Positions 37,872 through 47,330 of a DNA stretch of 64,000 nucleotides are shown here, in pieces; the first letter of the stretch is position 1, and every line of letters starts with the position of its first letter. The stretch is from contig NZ_CP045423.1 of the NCBI RefSeq assembly GCF_009363855.1, forward strand, positions 3,378,001 through 3,442,000, read 5' to 3'. The notes under the pieces were generated by a model. The model was not told the DNA's origin and did not search any database. It was given only the letters and a program-made list of their open reading frames with translations. Origin of the DNA: Microvirga thermotolerans (lineage in GTDB: Bacteria > Pseudomonadota > Alphaproteobacteria > Rhizobiales > Beijerinckiaceae). The translations under genes were made by a program, and so were the position numbers.

Positions 37872-38535
37872 GATGTAATGGCCTAACTAGAATGCCCTCC
37901 CCCGCCTTCAAGGCGGGATAGGCTCCCGACGGCCAGAGCTGGGGCACCGTTCCCGGGTTCCCTTCGATCTGTTCGAGGGCGTCGGCGCGGCGCCGCACGA
38001 ACCACCCATTGAGTGCGGAGCGCGTCGCATCGGTCGAACCGTGGATCCCGGAGCGATAGGGGCTCGTCACGGACAGGCGCCGCAGTTCGATCCCCTTGTC
38101 CCGCTGCTGAACGGCGCCGGCCGGATCGACGATGGAGTCCCCCTGTGCCGCTGGACTCCATAAAGATCGTCCGAACCTCGCAGTGCAGGGCGAGAGCCGC
38201 CTCGACCGGCATAAGGCGCCATCTCTAGCGCGGACAGGGAAACTCCGCGAGAACGCTCGAGATCCTTCACCTCATGGCCGACCATGGGACTGCGATGTGC
38301 TCAGCAGGGCGGCGGCCTGGATCGCCCCTCGCCTTCATGCCAGCCTGGAAAAGGAGATGCGCCAGAGAGACGGTATCACAGAACACACGCCATATCGTGA
38401 ATGAACGAACTTTCTCGGGAATGATCTTTGGAAAGTTCTTTTCTGTTTGCCACCCTTCCCGTACGGTTCGGTCGGAAGGGCGCTCACAAATGCAATAAAC
38501 ATTCGTTTCGCAGGAAAGGCGCCGTGGGGAGACAG
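37872..38535. other. Long intergenic region with a possible gene remnant
   Basis: This 664-bp gap between divergent genes has no intact gene I can support. The left half contains a minus-strand frame that looks protein-like (see the pseudogene entry). The right end, 38380-38530, is more AT-rich and should hold the promoter of the peptide operon. No pair of hexamers stood out. Confidence 0.4.
37883..38180 (-). pseudogene. Possible decayed coding remnant, unidentified
   Basis: On the minus strand one frame runs open without a start codon. It has a natural amino-acid mix, including DSIVDPAGAVQQRDKGIEL, RRLSVTSPYRSGIHG and ALEQIEGNPGTVPQLWPSG. It has no upstream ribosome-binding site. The frame changes near 38160, where another minus frame (from 38285) carries on. 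I cannot name the family. Spurious open reading in GC-rich DNA is the alternative. Confidence 0.25.
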
Positions 38536-40005
38536 ATGGGTCAGCGGGTTCTTGTCGCCGAATTCATGCACGAGACCAATACGTTCAGCATCCAGAAAAC
38601 GGACGAGGATGCGTTCCGCAAATCCAGCTATTATCTCGATAATGAGATTCCGCAGGCCTTCCGTGGCACGCGCACCTCGATGGGGGCTGCCTTCGAGGCA
38701 GCCGAGCGGTTCGGCTGGGACATGGTTCACCCGCTCGTCGCTTCGGCCAACCCCTCGGGAAGGGTCACGACAGCCTGCTTCGATGCGCTGACGGATCGTA
38801 TCCTGAGCGCCTGCGATGGAGTCCAGGGAGTTCTGCTCCACCTGCACGGCTCGATGTCGACCGAGGATCACGATGACGGCGAAGGCGAGTTCCTTTCGCG
38901 TCTTCGAGCCAGCATCGGATCCGGCATTCCCATCGTCGTCGTTCTCGACCTGCACGCCACCGTCACGCAGACGATGGTGGACAACGCCGATGCGCTGATC
39001 TCCTACCGCACCTATCCGCACATCGATCAATATGAGCGGACCTGGCAGGCGGCCGAACTGCTCCAGCAGGCGATGGACGGGAAGATCGACCCGAAGGTCG
39101 CAGTGGCCAGGCGCCCGATCCTTTACGCGCTCGACGGAGGCCGGACGACATCGCCGCCGATGGCGAAGCTTCTCCGCCGGGCGGATGCTTTGGAGGCTGC
39201 GGGCAAGGCTCTCGCCGTGAGCATCCAGGCCGGCTTCTCCTCCGCAGACGTCCATGACATCGGTCCTTCAGTGGCGGTAACGGCGAATGATCGCGCTGCG
39301 GCACAGGCCATTGCGGAAGAACTCATGGACTATGTGTGGGAGCAGCGCACATTCTCCTCCATTCACTTCACGCCGCTCGAAGGAGCCATCGCGAAGGCGA
39401 AGGCCGGAACGGGTGCATCCCGGCCGCTCGTCATCGCCGATTATTCGGACAATCCCGGCTCGGGAGCCTACGGGGACGCGACAACCCTGCTCAAGGCCAT
39501 TCTCGATGCCGATCTCCAGAATGTCGGTTTTCACGCCATCTGCGATCCGGAAGCCGTCAGGCAGGCGCAGGCGGCAGGGGTCGGCAACGCCGTGACGCTC
39601 AAGCTCGGCGGCAAGACCGATCCTGGCATCGGCGGAGGGCCGCTCGAGGTCACCGGGCATGTGGTCGCCATCACGGACGGCAGCTTCATCGCCTATGGAC
39701 CGATGGGCGGCGGCGCCCGCAGAAACTACGGCCTCAGCCTTCTGCTCCGTGTCGGAGGAACGGAAATCATCGTGATCAGCAACAATGGCCAGGCCACCGA
39801 TCTGGCGCAGTTCACGTCTCTCGGCGTGGATCCGACACGGAAATCGACGCTAATCGTCAAATCGATGCAGCATTTCCGGGCCGCCTTCGAGCCCATTGCG
39901 CGGGAGGTCCTCGAGGTTGACTCCGGAGCCCTCTCCACGCGCAACTTCAAGGAACGCCCATACAAAAAGATTCGTCGGCCGATCTGGCCGCTCGATCCGA
40001 TCTGA
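38536..40005 (+). CDS. M81 family metallopeptidase (MlrC/microcystinase C-like)
   Basis: The 489-aa protein starts at MGQRVLVAEF, where GGGGAG is 4 nt upstream; the longer frame from 38428 is rejected. Likely zinc-site motifs are EFMHETNTFS at the N-terminus, LHLHGSM near residue 100, VLDLHATVT near 136-144 and YRTYPHIDQYE near 157-167. The second half is the MlrC C-terminal domain (DNPGSGAYGDAT, SNNGQATDLAQF). MlrC hydrolyses linearised microcystin; most relatives have unknown peptide or amide substrates. It leads an operon with a peptide transporter. No signal peptide is seen, so it should act in the cytoplasm. Confidence 0.88.
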   Translation: MGQRVLVAEFMHETNTFSIQKTDEDAFRKSSYYLDNEIPQAFRGTRTSMGAAFEAAERFGWDMVHPLVASANPSGRVTTACFDALTDRILSACDGVQGVLLHLHGSMSTEDHDDGEGEFLSRLRASIGSGIPIVVVLDLHATVTQTMVDNADALISYRTYPHIDQYERTWQAAELLQQAMDGKIDPKVAVARRPILYALDGGRTTSPPMAKLLRRADALEAAGKALAVSIQAGFSSADVHDIGPSVAVTANDRAAAQAIAEELMDYVWEQRTFSSIHFTPLEGAIAKAKAGTGASRPLVIADYSDNPGSGAYGDATTLLKAILDADLQNVGFHAICDPEAVRQAQAAGVGNAVTLKLGGKTDPGIGGGPLEVTGHVVAITDGSFIAYGPMGGGARRNYGLSLLLRVGGTEIIVISNNGQATDLAQFTSLGVDPTRKSTLIVKSMQHFRAAFEPIAREVLEVDSGALSTRNFKERPYKKIRRPIWPLDPI

Positions 40006-40087
40006 ATTTGCCGGAACGGACCCGCGCCGGCCGGACCGAGGCTCGTCAGTCGACGGGCTCTGTGATGAGGAGGAAGGAAACGTGCAG

Positions 40088-41710
40088 ATGCAGGCAGATA
40101 TTGTTCTGCGTAACGGGCCGATCTGGTGCGGTCGCCAGGAAGGTGTCGTAGAAGCTCTCGCCATATGGCAGGGACGCGTGCTCGCAGCGGGCGCCGACCG
40201 GGAGGTGTCGACCCTGGTCGGCCCCTCCACGCGAATTATCGACCTCGACGGAAGGCTTGCCACGCCCGGGCTCAACGATTCCCATCTCCATCTCATTTCG
40301 CTCGGGCTCATGATGGACTGGGTGGACGCGAAGCCGACGACGGTCTCGACCCTCGACGGGCTGCTCTCGAGCATCCGGGAGCGGGCATCGAGATCCCGTC
40401 CGGGAGAGTGGATCCTCGCACGCGGCTACGACCAGACGAAGCTCGACGTACAAAGGCACCCGCACAGAAGCGAGCTCGACAGGGCGGCACCGGACAATCC
40501 TGTGATGCTGGTGCGAACCTGCGGCCACGTCTCCATCTGCAACTCGAGGGCTCTGCAGCTTGCAGGGATCGACGAATCCTCGGCCAGTCCGCCCGGCGGG
40601 CTTATCGAGCAGCAGAACGGACGTCTGACCGGCCTTCTCGCGGAGAACGCACGCGCTCCCGTCTGGGCGGTCATTCCATCTCCCGACGAGGAACAGCTCG
40701 TCGCCGCGATCGAGCGCGGCGGACGGCATCTGCTCTCCTATGGCATCACGAGCTGCATGGACGCGGCAGTCGGCCAGCGCGGCGGGTTCGGCGAGATCTC
40801 GGCCTATCATCGTGCGAAACGGGAAGGGCGGCTGCCCGTCAGAACCTGGCTCACCTTGCTCGGCGATCCGGACCGTTCCATCGTGCCGCAATGCTACGAG
40901 GCGGGCCTGATCACGGGCACCGGCGACGACATGCTGATGATCGGTGCGGTGAAGCTCTTCCTCGACGGTTCGGCCGGCGGACGCACGGCCTGGATGTCGC
41001 GCCCCTATCTGGGCGAGGATCGCACGACCGGCGTTCAAATGATGCCGGACGAGACCGTCAACGAACTCGTCATGGACGCGCACGTCAAGGGCTATCAGCT
41101 TGCCTGCCATGCGATCGGCGACGCGGCCATCGAACAGCTGATCGCGGCCTACGAGCGGGCGCTCGAGGCCCATCCCGATCCCGACCGCCGCCACCGGATC
41201 GAGCATTCCGGCTTCTCGACTCCCGAGCAGCACGCGCGCATGGTCGCCGCCGGGATCTATCCGTGCCCGCAGCAGGTGTTCATCTACGACTTCGGCGACG
41301 CCTACATCTCGGTCCTCGGGGAGGAACGTGCCCTGGGAAGCTACCCGTTCAAGACCTGGATGGATCTGGGGCTCAAGCCGGCAACGGGCAGCGACGCGCC
41401 GGTATGCGAGCCGAATCCTTTCCCGAACTTCTACGCCATGCTGACGCGCAAGACATGGAAGGGCACGCTCATGGATGTGAGCGAGCGCGTGTCGATCGAG
41501 GAAGCGCTTCAGGCCTACACGGAGTTCGGGGCCTTTTCCCAGAAGCTGGAACACGTCAAGGGACGTCTCGTTCCAGGGCAACTCGCCGATGTCGCCGTCT
41601 TCTCGCGCAACCTGCTGACGGCAAGCGCGGACGACATTCTTGACAACACTCGCTGCGATCTTACGATCCGAGGAGGTGCGATCGTTCACGACCGTCATGG
41701 CGTGGCTTAA
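40088..41710 (+). CDS. Amidohydrolase family 3 (YtcJ-like)
   Basis: The 540-aa product is a metal-dependent hydrolase. It has DSHLHL near residue 63, MDAAVGQRGG, the lysine-containing VKLFLDGSAGG, CHAIGDAAIE near 340, HRIEHSGF near 370 and TGSDAPV near 435. These define the amidohydrolase_3 group, which includes N-substituted formamide deformylase. AGGAGGAAGG precedes both a GTG (40082) and the ATG (40088), so the start is uncertain by two residues. It follows the M81 gene by 82 bp and probably removes an acyl or formyl group from an imported peptide or amide. Confidence 0.85.
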   Translation: MQADIVLRNGPIWCGRQEGVVEALAIWQGRVLAAGADREVSTLVGPSTRIIDLDGRLATPGLNDSHLHLISLGLMMDWVDAKPTTVSTLDGLLSSIRERASRSRPGEWILARGYDQTKLDVQRHPHRSELDRAAPDNPVMLVRTCGHVSICNSRALQLAGIDESSASPPGGLIEQQNGRLTGLLAENARAPVWAVIPSPDEEQLVAAIERGGRHLLSYGITSCMDAAVGQRGGFGEISAYHRAKREGRLPVRTWLTLLGDPDRSIVPQCYEAGLITGTGDDMLMIGAVKLFLDGSAGGRTAWMSRPYLGEDRTTGVQMMPDETVNELVMDAHVKGYQLACHAIGDAAIEQLIAAYERALEAHPDPDRRHRIEHSGFSTPEQHARMVAAGIYPCPQQVFIYDFGDAYISVLGEERALGSYPFKTWMDLGLKPATGSDAPVCEPNPFPNFYAMLTRKTWKGTLMDVSERVSIEEALQAYTEFGAFSQKLEHVKGRLVPGQLADVAVFSRNLLTASADDILDNTRCDLTIRGGAIVHDRHGVA

Positions 41711-41823
41711 AATAAAGAGGGACGCGCCTGAACAGCCATCGGCACTCACGCAAGGGGTGCTCGAAGTGCACGGAACCGGCACGAGATCGAACCCGTGCGC
41801 GACCAATCATCTGGAGGACCACC

Positions 41824-43413
41824 GTGCTGAAGAAACTCGCCATCACAACGGCAATCGCCCTGGTCATGGGCGGTGTCGCCGAGGCGCAGACGCCCCGCAA
41901 GGGCGGAACGATCCGTTTCACCGCGCCTTACGGATCGAGCTTCGCCAATCTCGACATCCACACCTCGAACCGTGCGCAGGACGAGATCTGGGCAAAGGCT
42001 ATCCATCGCTCCCTCTACAACTGGGATGCGGCGGCCGGGAAGCCGGTGCTCGAGCTCGCGAAGTCGGTGGACGTCTCGGCCGACGGCCTGACCTACACGT
42101 TCAAGCTGCGAGACGATGCTTATTTCCATAACGGGCGCAGGCTGAAGGCAGACGACGTCATCTGGACCTACAATCACATCATGGACGGGACCAAGGCCTA
42201 TCCGGGCGCCCGTTACGTGCGCATGATCAAGGGTGCGGTCGATGTGGAGAAGGGCCAGGCGAAGACGATCTCCGGCCTGAGGAAGATCGACGACGACACC
42301 TTCGAGATGACTCTCACCGAGAAGGTCGAGCCGGGCTTCTACTTCTGGACCGCCACGACGTCGATCTACCCGGCCGAGGAAGCGCAGAAGGAATCCTTCA
42401 CCACGAACCCGATCGGCCTGGGCCCCTACAAGCTTGCCGAGTATGTCCCCGGCTCCCGTCTGGTCGCCGAACGGTGGGACAAGTTCTACAAGGCCGGCAA
42501 GCCTTATGCGGACAAGGTCTCCATCATGATCATGGGCGAGGCTTCGGCCCGCGACGTGGCCTTCCGCAACAAGGAGATCGATGCCTCCATTCTCGGCCCT
42601 GCCCAGTATGTCGCCTACAAGAGCGATCCGGATCTGTCGAAAGGCCTTCTGGAAGTTGCGGAGGTCTACACCCGTGTCATGGGCTTGAACCCCGAATTCA
42701 AGCCTTTTGCGGACAGGCGCGTGCGACAGGCCATCAATCATGCCATCGACGCGGACCTCATCATCAAGAAACTTGTGAAGGACAAAGCTTATCGCGCGAC
42801 GAGCTGGCTCCCCCCCACCTCGCCCGGCTTCGACAAGTCGGTGAAGCCTTATTCCTACGATCCGGAGAAGGCGAAGAAGCTCCTGGCCGAGGCAGGTTAT
42901 CCCAACGGCTTCGAATTCGAGTGGACGGCCACGTCCAACGAGAGCTGGGGCATTCCCATCGTCGAGGCCGTCATCCCGATGCTCGAGAAGGTCGGAATCA
43001 AGGTCAAGATCAAGCCCGTTGAGGGGTCGGTCCTGTCCGAAGTGGTCCGCAAGGGCGAGTACCAGGCGTTCATCTGGTCGCTCTCGACGGGTCCCGATCC
43101 GCAGGCGGCCCTGAAGTGCTTCCACTCGAAGATTCCGCAATCGGCCTGCAACTACACCCTCTTTAAGAACGAACAGGTGGACAAGCTCCTGGACGAAGCC
43201 GGAGAGACCGGCGACCCGGCCAAGAAGGAGGAGAACCTCAAGAAGGTCAACAACATCATCTTCGAGGAAGCGCCCTACTGGTTCTTCAACTACAACAAGG
43301 CCGTCATGGCGCACCAGCCCTGGCTCAAGGGGCTCCAGGCCAATGCGACGGAACTCGCCATCCAGAACTACGAGGAAATGTGGGTCGACGAGTCGTCGCC
43401 GGCAGCCAAGTGA
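41824..43413 (+). CDS. Peptide ABC transporter substrate-binding protein
   Basis: The 529-aa protein starts at a GTG with GGAGG 7 nt upstream. MLKKLAITTAIALVMGGVAEAQ is a classical signal peptide with an AEA-Q cleavage site and no lipobox, so it should be free in the periplasm. The mature part is a family 5 (DppA/OppA) binding protein: LAKSVDVSADGLTYTFKLRDDAYFHNG, then NPIGLGPYKL, VMGLNPEFKPFADRRVRQAINHAID and VEGSVLSEVVRKGEY. It delivers oligopeptides or related ligands to the permeases encoded next. A strong hairpin separates it from them. Confidence 0.92.
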   Translation: MLKKLAITTAIALVMGGVAEAQTPRKGGTIRFTAPYGSSFANLDIHTSNRAQDEIWAKAIHRSLYNWDAAAGKPVLELAKSVDVSADGLTYTFKLRDDAYFHNGRRLKADDVIWTYNHIMDGTKAYPGARYVRMIKGAVDVEKGQAKTISGLRKIDDDTFEMTLTEKVEPGFYFWTATTSIYPAEEAQKESFTTNPIGLGPYKLAEYVPGSRLVAERWDKFYKAGKPYADKVSIMIMGEASARDVAFRNKEIDASILGPAQYVAYKSDPDLSKGLLEVAEVYTRVMGLNPEFKPFADRRVRQAINHAIDADLIIKKLVKDKAYRATSWLPPTSPGFDKSVKPYSYDPEKAKKLLAEAGYPNGFEFEWTATSNESWGIPIVEAVIPMLEKVGIKVKIKPVEGSVLSEVVRKGEYQAFIWSLSTGPDPQAALKCFHSKIPQSACNYTLFKNEQVDKLLDEAGETGDPAKKEENLKKVNNIIFEEAPYWFFNYNKAVMAHQPWLKGLQANATELAIQNYEEMWVDESSPAAK

Positions 43414-43440
43414 TCCTCTAGTCCTCCACTCGCGACAAGT

Positions 43441-43473
43441 CCTGGTTCTTCTCCCGACAGGAGAAGAACCAGG
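43441..43473 (+). promoter_or_regulatory. 14-bp perfect hairpin between binding protein and permease genes
   Basis: CCTGGTTCTTCTCC (43441-43454) pairs perfectly with GGAGAAGAACCAGG (43460-43473) around a 5-nt loop. It starts 27 bp after the binding-protein stop and ends 14 bp before the permease start. No T tract follows, so it is more likely a mRNA-stabilising or attenuating structure than a full terminator. That would give high binding-protein and lower permease expression. Confidence 0.8.
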
Positions 43474-43487
43474 CATGGTTCCCCTGA

Positions 43488-44423
43488 ATGGCAGCTTTCC
43501 TTTTTCGGCGCCTTCTGCAAACGGTCCCGATCCTGCTCGCGGTCGCGCTGATCATCTTCGTGCTTTTCAGCGTCATCCCCGGCACGTTCGCCTCGAGCAT
43601 GAGCGACGACGGCCGCAGCGTGATCGATGTGGCGGTCATGGAGCGCATGAACAAGGAGTTCGGCTTCGGCGACCCGGTCTACGTGCGTTTCGGGAAATAC
43701 GTATCGCAGCTTGTGCAGTTCGACCTCGGCACCTCGTTCCGCACCCGCCAACCCGTCGCCAAGGTCCTGGCCGAGCGCATGTGGCCGACCTTCATTCTCA
43801 CCGTCGCCTCGATGCTCTTCGCCATAGCGGTCGGCGTCCCGCTCGGCTTCGTTGCGGCATTGCGACCGGGAAGCCTGATCGACACCCTCTCGATGGTCGG
43901 CGCCGTCTCCGGCCTGTCGCTGCCCAAGTTCTGGCTCGGGCTGATGCTGATGTACCTGTTCGCTCTCGTCCTCGGATGGCTGCCGAGCTTCGGCTACGGG
44001 GACGGAAGCCTGCGCCATCTCGTTCTCCCTTCAGTGGCTCTCGGGGTCGCTCCCATGGCTCTCCTCGCGCGGACCACGCGGGCCGCCGTGCTCGAGATCA
44101 TGAACGCCGATTTCGTGCGCACCGCGCGCGCCAAGGGCATGAGCGAGAGCAAGGTGGTCCGCTGGCACCTGGCGCGAAACGCCCTGGTCATCATCCTGAC
44201 GACCATCGGCCTGCAGTTCGGGACCGTCATCGGACAGGCGGTCGTCGTCGAGAAACTGTTCTCCTGGCCCGGGCTCGGGTCGCTCCTCGTGGACAGCGTC
44301 ACCCTGCGCGACATCCCTGTGGTCCAGGGGGCGATTCTTCTGATCGTCCTTTCATTTCTCGTCATCAACACGCTGGTGGACGTCCTCTGTGCCGTCATCG
44401 ACCCGCGCATCAAGTATACATGA
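43488..44423 (+). CDS. Peptide ABC transporter permease, DppB type
   Basis: The 311-aa inner-membrane protein starts MAAFLFRRLLQTVPILLAVALIIF, typical of DppB/OppB. It has about six membrane helices. The cytoplasmic EAA loop that contacts the ATPases is at VRTARAKGMSESKVVRWHLARN, and the C-terminus is VDVLCAVIDPRIKYT. No good ribosome-binding site is visible; the preceding hairpin may restrict its translation. It lies 9 bp before the second permease gene. Confidence 0.92.
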   Translation: MAAFLFRRLLQTVPILLAVALIIFVLFSVIPGTFASSMSDDGRSVIDVAVMERMNKEFGFGDPVYVRFGKYVSQLVQFDLGTSFRTRQPVAKVLAERMWPTFILTVASMLFAIAVGVPLGFVAALRPGSLIDTLSMVGAVSGLSLPKFWLGLMLMYLFALVLGWLPSFGYGDGSLRHLVLPSVALGVAPMALLARTTRAAVLEIMNADFVRTARAKGMSESKVVRWHLARNALVIILTTIGLQFGTVIGQAVVVEKLFSWPGLGSLLVDSVTLRDIPVVQGAILLIVLSFLVINTLVDVLCAVIDPRIKYT

Positions 44424-44432
44424 GAGCGAAGG

Positions 44433-45254
44433 ATGAAGATCAGAGCCAATCTGCTGATCGGAGGCATTCTGTTCGCAACAGTCGTGCTGACGGGACTGTT
44501 CGCTCCCCTGCTGGCCCATACGGATCCCGTCATGGATGCCAACCTCATGAACGCGGAGGAGCCACCCGGGGCGAAGTTCTGGTTCGGCACCGATGCGCAG
44601 GGTCGCGACATCTACAGCCGGGTTCTCTACGGCGCGCGGATCTCCCTCACCGTCGGCATCGTTTCCCAACTCATCAACACCGTCATCGGGGTGTGCCTCG
44701 GCCTGTCTGCAGGCTACTGGGGCGGCTGGTGGGACGACTTCGTCAACGGCCTGACGAACCTCATGCTGGCGATCCCTTCCCTCATCTTCGCCCTCGCCAT
44801 CATGGCCATCCTCAATCCTGGCCTCACGAGCCTCCTCATCGCGCTCGGCCTGACGAACTGGTCGTTCACATGCCGGCTTGCCCGCGCCTCCGCGCTCTCC
44901 CTCAAGAGCCAGGGCTACGTGCAGGCTGCCAAGGTCCTCGGCTACAGCGACATCAGGATCATGCTCACTCAGCTCCTGCCCAACATGCTGGGGCCCATCA
45001 TCGTCATCGGCACGCTCGGCATGGGCGGCGCCGTGCTTGCCGAGGCTTCCCTCTCGTTCCTGGGTCTCGGCATCCGTCCGCCCTTTCCCAGCTGGGGCAG
45101 CATGCTTTCCGACGCGCGCGACCAGATCACGACGGCGCCTTGGATCTCGATCTTTCCGGGGCTGGCGATCTTCGTCACCGTCCTCGGACTGAACCTCCTC
45201 GGCGACGGTCTCCGCGACATCCTCGATCCGCAGTCCAGGACACGCCGCATATGA
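44433..45254 (+). CDS. Peptide ABC transporter permease, DppC type
   Basis: The 273-aa partner permease begins with one membrane helix (LIGGILFATVVLTGLF). The DppC-type periplasmic segment FWFGTDAQGRDIYSRVLYGARISL follows. The EAA loop is YVQAAKVLGYSDIRIMLTQLLPN, and the end is DGLRDILDPQSR. It pairs with the DppB-type protein to form the channel. Its stop codon overlaps the start of the first ATPase gene. Confidence 0.92.
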   Translation: MKIRANLLIGGILFATVVLTGLFAPLLAHTDPVMDANLMNAEEPPGAKFWFGTDAQGRDIYSRVLYGARISLTVGIVSQLINTVIGVCLGLSAGYWGGWWDDFVNGLTNLMLAIPSLIFALAIMAILNPGLTSLLIALGLTNWSFTCRLARASALSLKSQGYVQAAKVLGYSDIRIMLTQLLPNMLGPIIVIGTLGMGGAVLAEASLSFLGLGIRPPFPSWGSMLSDARDQITTAPWISIFPGLAIFVTVLGLNLLGDGLRDILDPQSRTRRI

Positions 45255-46231
45255 TGGGGGAGCCGCTTCTCGAAGTCAGGGATCTTCGGATCGGTCTCGC
45301 GGTGGGAGACACTCTCTTCGATGCCGTCGAGGATGTTTCCTTCACCATCGGCAGAGGCGAGACCCTCGGTCTGGTCGGTGAATCCGGTTGCGGCAAGAGC
45401 ATCACGGCGCTTGCGCTGATCGGCTTGCTGCGCCCGCCGCTTGCCGTCACGGGCGGCGGGATCCGCTTCGATGGGCGCGATCTTCGCTCCTTACCCGCCG
45501 GGGAGATCCGCAAGCTCAGAGGCAGCCGGATATCGATGATCTTTCAGGAGCCGATGACGGCCCTCAATCCGCTCTCCCCCGTCGGTCGGCAGATCGCGGA
45601 GATGTTCGTCCTGCACAGGGGGGCGACATGGAAGGAGGCCGAGCGGCTGGCCATCGAGGCGCTTGCGAGCGTGCGCGTCCCGGCACCCGACCGGCGCGTC
45701 AAAGACTATCCTCATCAGATGTCCGGCGGCATGCGGCAGCGGGCGATGATCGCCATTGCCCTCGCCTGCGGTCCCGACCTTCTCCTGGCAGACGAGCCGA
45801 CGACGGCGCTGGACGTGACGGTGCAGGCCGAGATTCTCGCGCTCATCCGCGATCTGTCCGCTGCCAAGGGAACTGCGGTTCTGATGATCAGCCACGATCT
45901 GGGGTTGATCGCAAACATGTGTCGCCGGGTCGGTGTCATGTATGCCGGCCGCCTTGTGGAGGAGCGGGCGGCAAAGGACATCTTCCGGTCTCCTCGCCAT
46001 CCTTATACCAAAGGGCTCGTGGCCTCACTGCCGCTCCTCGGCGCCCGGTCGCGGCATGGACGCAAGCGCCTTCAGGAGATCGAAGGCGTCGTGCCTCCAG
46101 TCTCCAGCTTCCCTCGCGGCTGCCGTTTCAACCCGAGGTGCCATGCGGCGACCGCCCTCTGCCGTACGGAGGATCCGGGCATCGCGCCATTGGAACATGG
46201 CGGATTTGTACGGTGCCACCACCATGAGTGA
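45251..46231 (+). CDS. Peptide ABC transporter ATP-binding protein, DppD type
   Basis: The 326-aa ATPase has Walker [10 protein letters not shown]-loop [12 protein letters not shown], signature MSGGMRQR, Walker [10 protein letters not shown] and switch SHDLG. The C-terminal region ([15 protein letters not shown]) is the peptide-transporter extension with conserved cysteines. Two adjacent ATGs (45251, 45254) could both be used; the first overlaps the permease stop. A much longer frame that reads in from 43343 is only a shadow of the permease genes. It overlaps the next ATPase gene by 8 bp. Confidence 0.92.
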   Translation: MMGEPLLEVRDLRIGLAVGDTLFDAVEDVSFTIGRGETLGLVGESGCGKSITALALIGLLRPPLAVTGGGIRFDGRDLRSLPAGEIRKLRGSRISMIFQEPMTALNPLSPVGRQIAEMFVLHRGATWKEAERLAIEALASVRVPAPDRRVKDYPHQMSGGMRQRAMIAIALACGPDLLLADEPTTALDVTVQAEILALIRDLSAAKGTAVLMISHDLGLIANMCRRVGVMYAGRLVEERAAKDIFRSPRHPYTKGLVASLPLLGARSRHGRKRLQEIEGVVPPVSSFPRGCRFNPRCHAATALCRTEDPGIAPLEHGGFVRCHHHE

Positions 46232-47228
46232 ACCGGCGAACGATCCGATCCTGAAGGTCGAAGACCTGGCGGTGCATTTTCCCGTCGGAGGGCGGCTGTT
46301 CGGAGGAAGTCGCAGATTCGTGCACGCCGTCGATGGCGTCGACCTCGAGTTGAAGAAGGGAGAATGCCTCGGGCTCGTGGGAGAATCGGGATGCGGCAAG
46401 TCGACCCTGGCTCTCTCCATCCTGGGGCTGCAGGCGCCGACGCGGGGGCGGATTCTCATAGAGGGGCGCGACATATCCAATGACGGGGGAAACCGGATGG
46501 ACCGTGCACGCATGGCCCAAATGGTCTTTCAGGATCCCTACTCGTCGCTCAATCCTCGGCAGACGATCCGGACGACTCTCGAAGCTCCCCTGCGCCTCCA
46601 TGGAGTTACTGCCAGGAGCGAGATCGAGGACAGAATCGCAGACATGCTCCGCCGCGTCGGTCTCCGCCCCGATGTGGCGAAGCGCTACCCGCACGAGTTC
46701 TCGGGCGGCCAGCGCCAAAGGATCGGCATCGCGCGGGCCTTGATCCTTAAGCCTCGGATCGTCGTTCTCGACGAACCGGTTTCCGCGCTCGATGTTTCCA
46801 TCCGCGCACAGATCATCAACCTTCTTCTGGAGTTGAAGGAGACCTTCAACCTCTCCTACATCATGATCAGCCATGACCTTGGAGTGGTCGAGCACATGAG
46901 CGACAGGGTCGCCGTCATGTATCTCGGCCGCATCGTGGAGACGGGGGGATGGGAGACGATTTTCACAGAGCCCCGCCATCCCTACACCCGCGCTCTGATC
47001 GAAGCGATCCCGGATCCTTTCAGACACGGACTGAGCACGAAGATCACCGGAGAGATCCCAAACCCGCTCGATCCACCCACCGGCTGCAGTTTCCATCCCC
47101 GCTGCCCGGAAGCGCGGGACATCTGCCGGGCTCCGCCCATTCCGGACTTGGAGCAGATCGGCCCCGGCCATCTCGCCCGCTGTCGTCGCGTCTTCGACAT
47201 TCCAAGCTGGACGCCTCCCGCATTCTGA
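46224..47228 (+). CDS. Peptide ABC transporter ATP-binding protein, DppF type
   Basis: The 334-aa second ATPase starts at [10 protein letters not shown], within the end of the previous gene. It has [46 protein letters not shown] and IVVLDEPVSALD. The extension CSFHPRCPEARDIC is the oligopeptide-transporter C-terminal motif. With the preceding three genes it completes a five-component Dpp/Opp importer. Confidence 0.92.
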   Translation: MSEPANDPILKVEDLAVHFPVGGRLFGGSRRFVHAVDGVDLELKKGECLGLVGESGCGKSTLALSILGLQAPTRGRILIEGRDISNDGGNRMDRARMAQMVFQDPYSSLNPRQTIRTTLEAPLRLHGVTARSEIEDRIADMLRRVGLRPDVAKRYPHEFSGGQRQRIGIARALILKPRIVVLDEPVSALDVSIRAQIINLLLELKETFNLSYIMISHDLGVVEHMSDRVAVMYLGRIVETGGWETIFTEPRHPYTRALIEAIPDPFRHGLSTKITGEIPNPLDPPTGCSFHPRCPEARDICRAPPIPDLEQIGPGHLARCRRVFDIPSWTPPAF

Positions 47229-47330
47229 GAACGCCACGCGTGCGATCGATCCGAATGATCCCCGCGCAGAGCACCTTCAACGTACGGACGCTCCGAGCCG
47301 GCCCCAATTCCCAACCGACAGGAAATATCC

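Noticed and set aside
43441..43473. The 14-bp hairpin considered as a plain terminator
   Set aside because: No T tract follows it, and the permease genes downstream need transcription from the same operon.
43343..45250. A long N-terminal extension of the first ATPase gene reading through both permease genes
   Set aside because: The ABC domain begins at 45251, and the upstream part is Arg/His-rich out-of-frame translation of the permeases.
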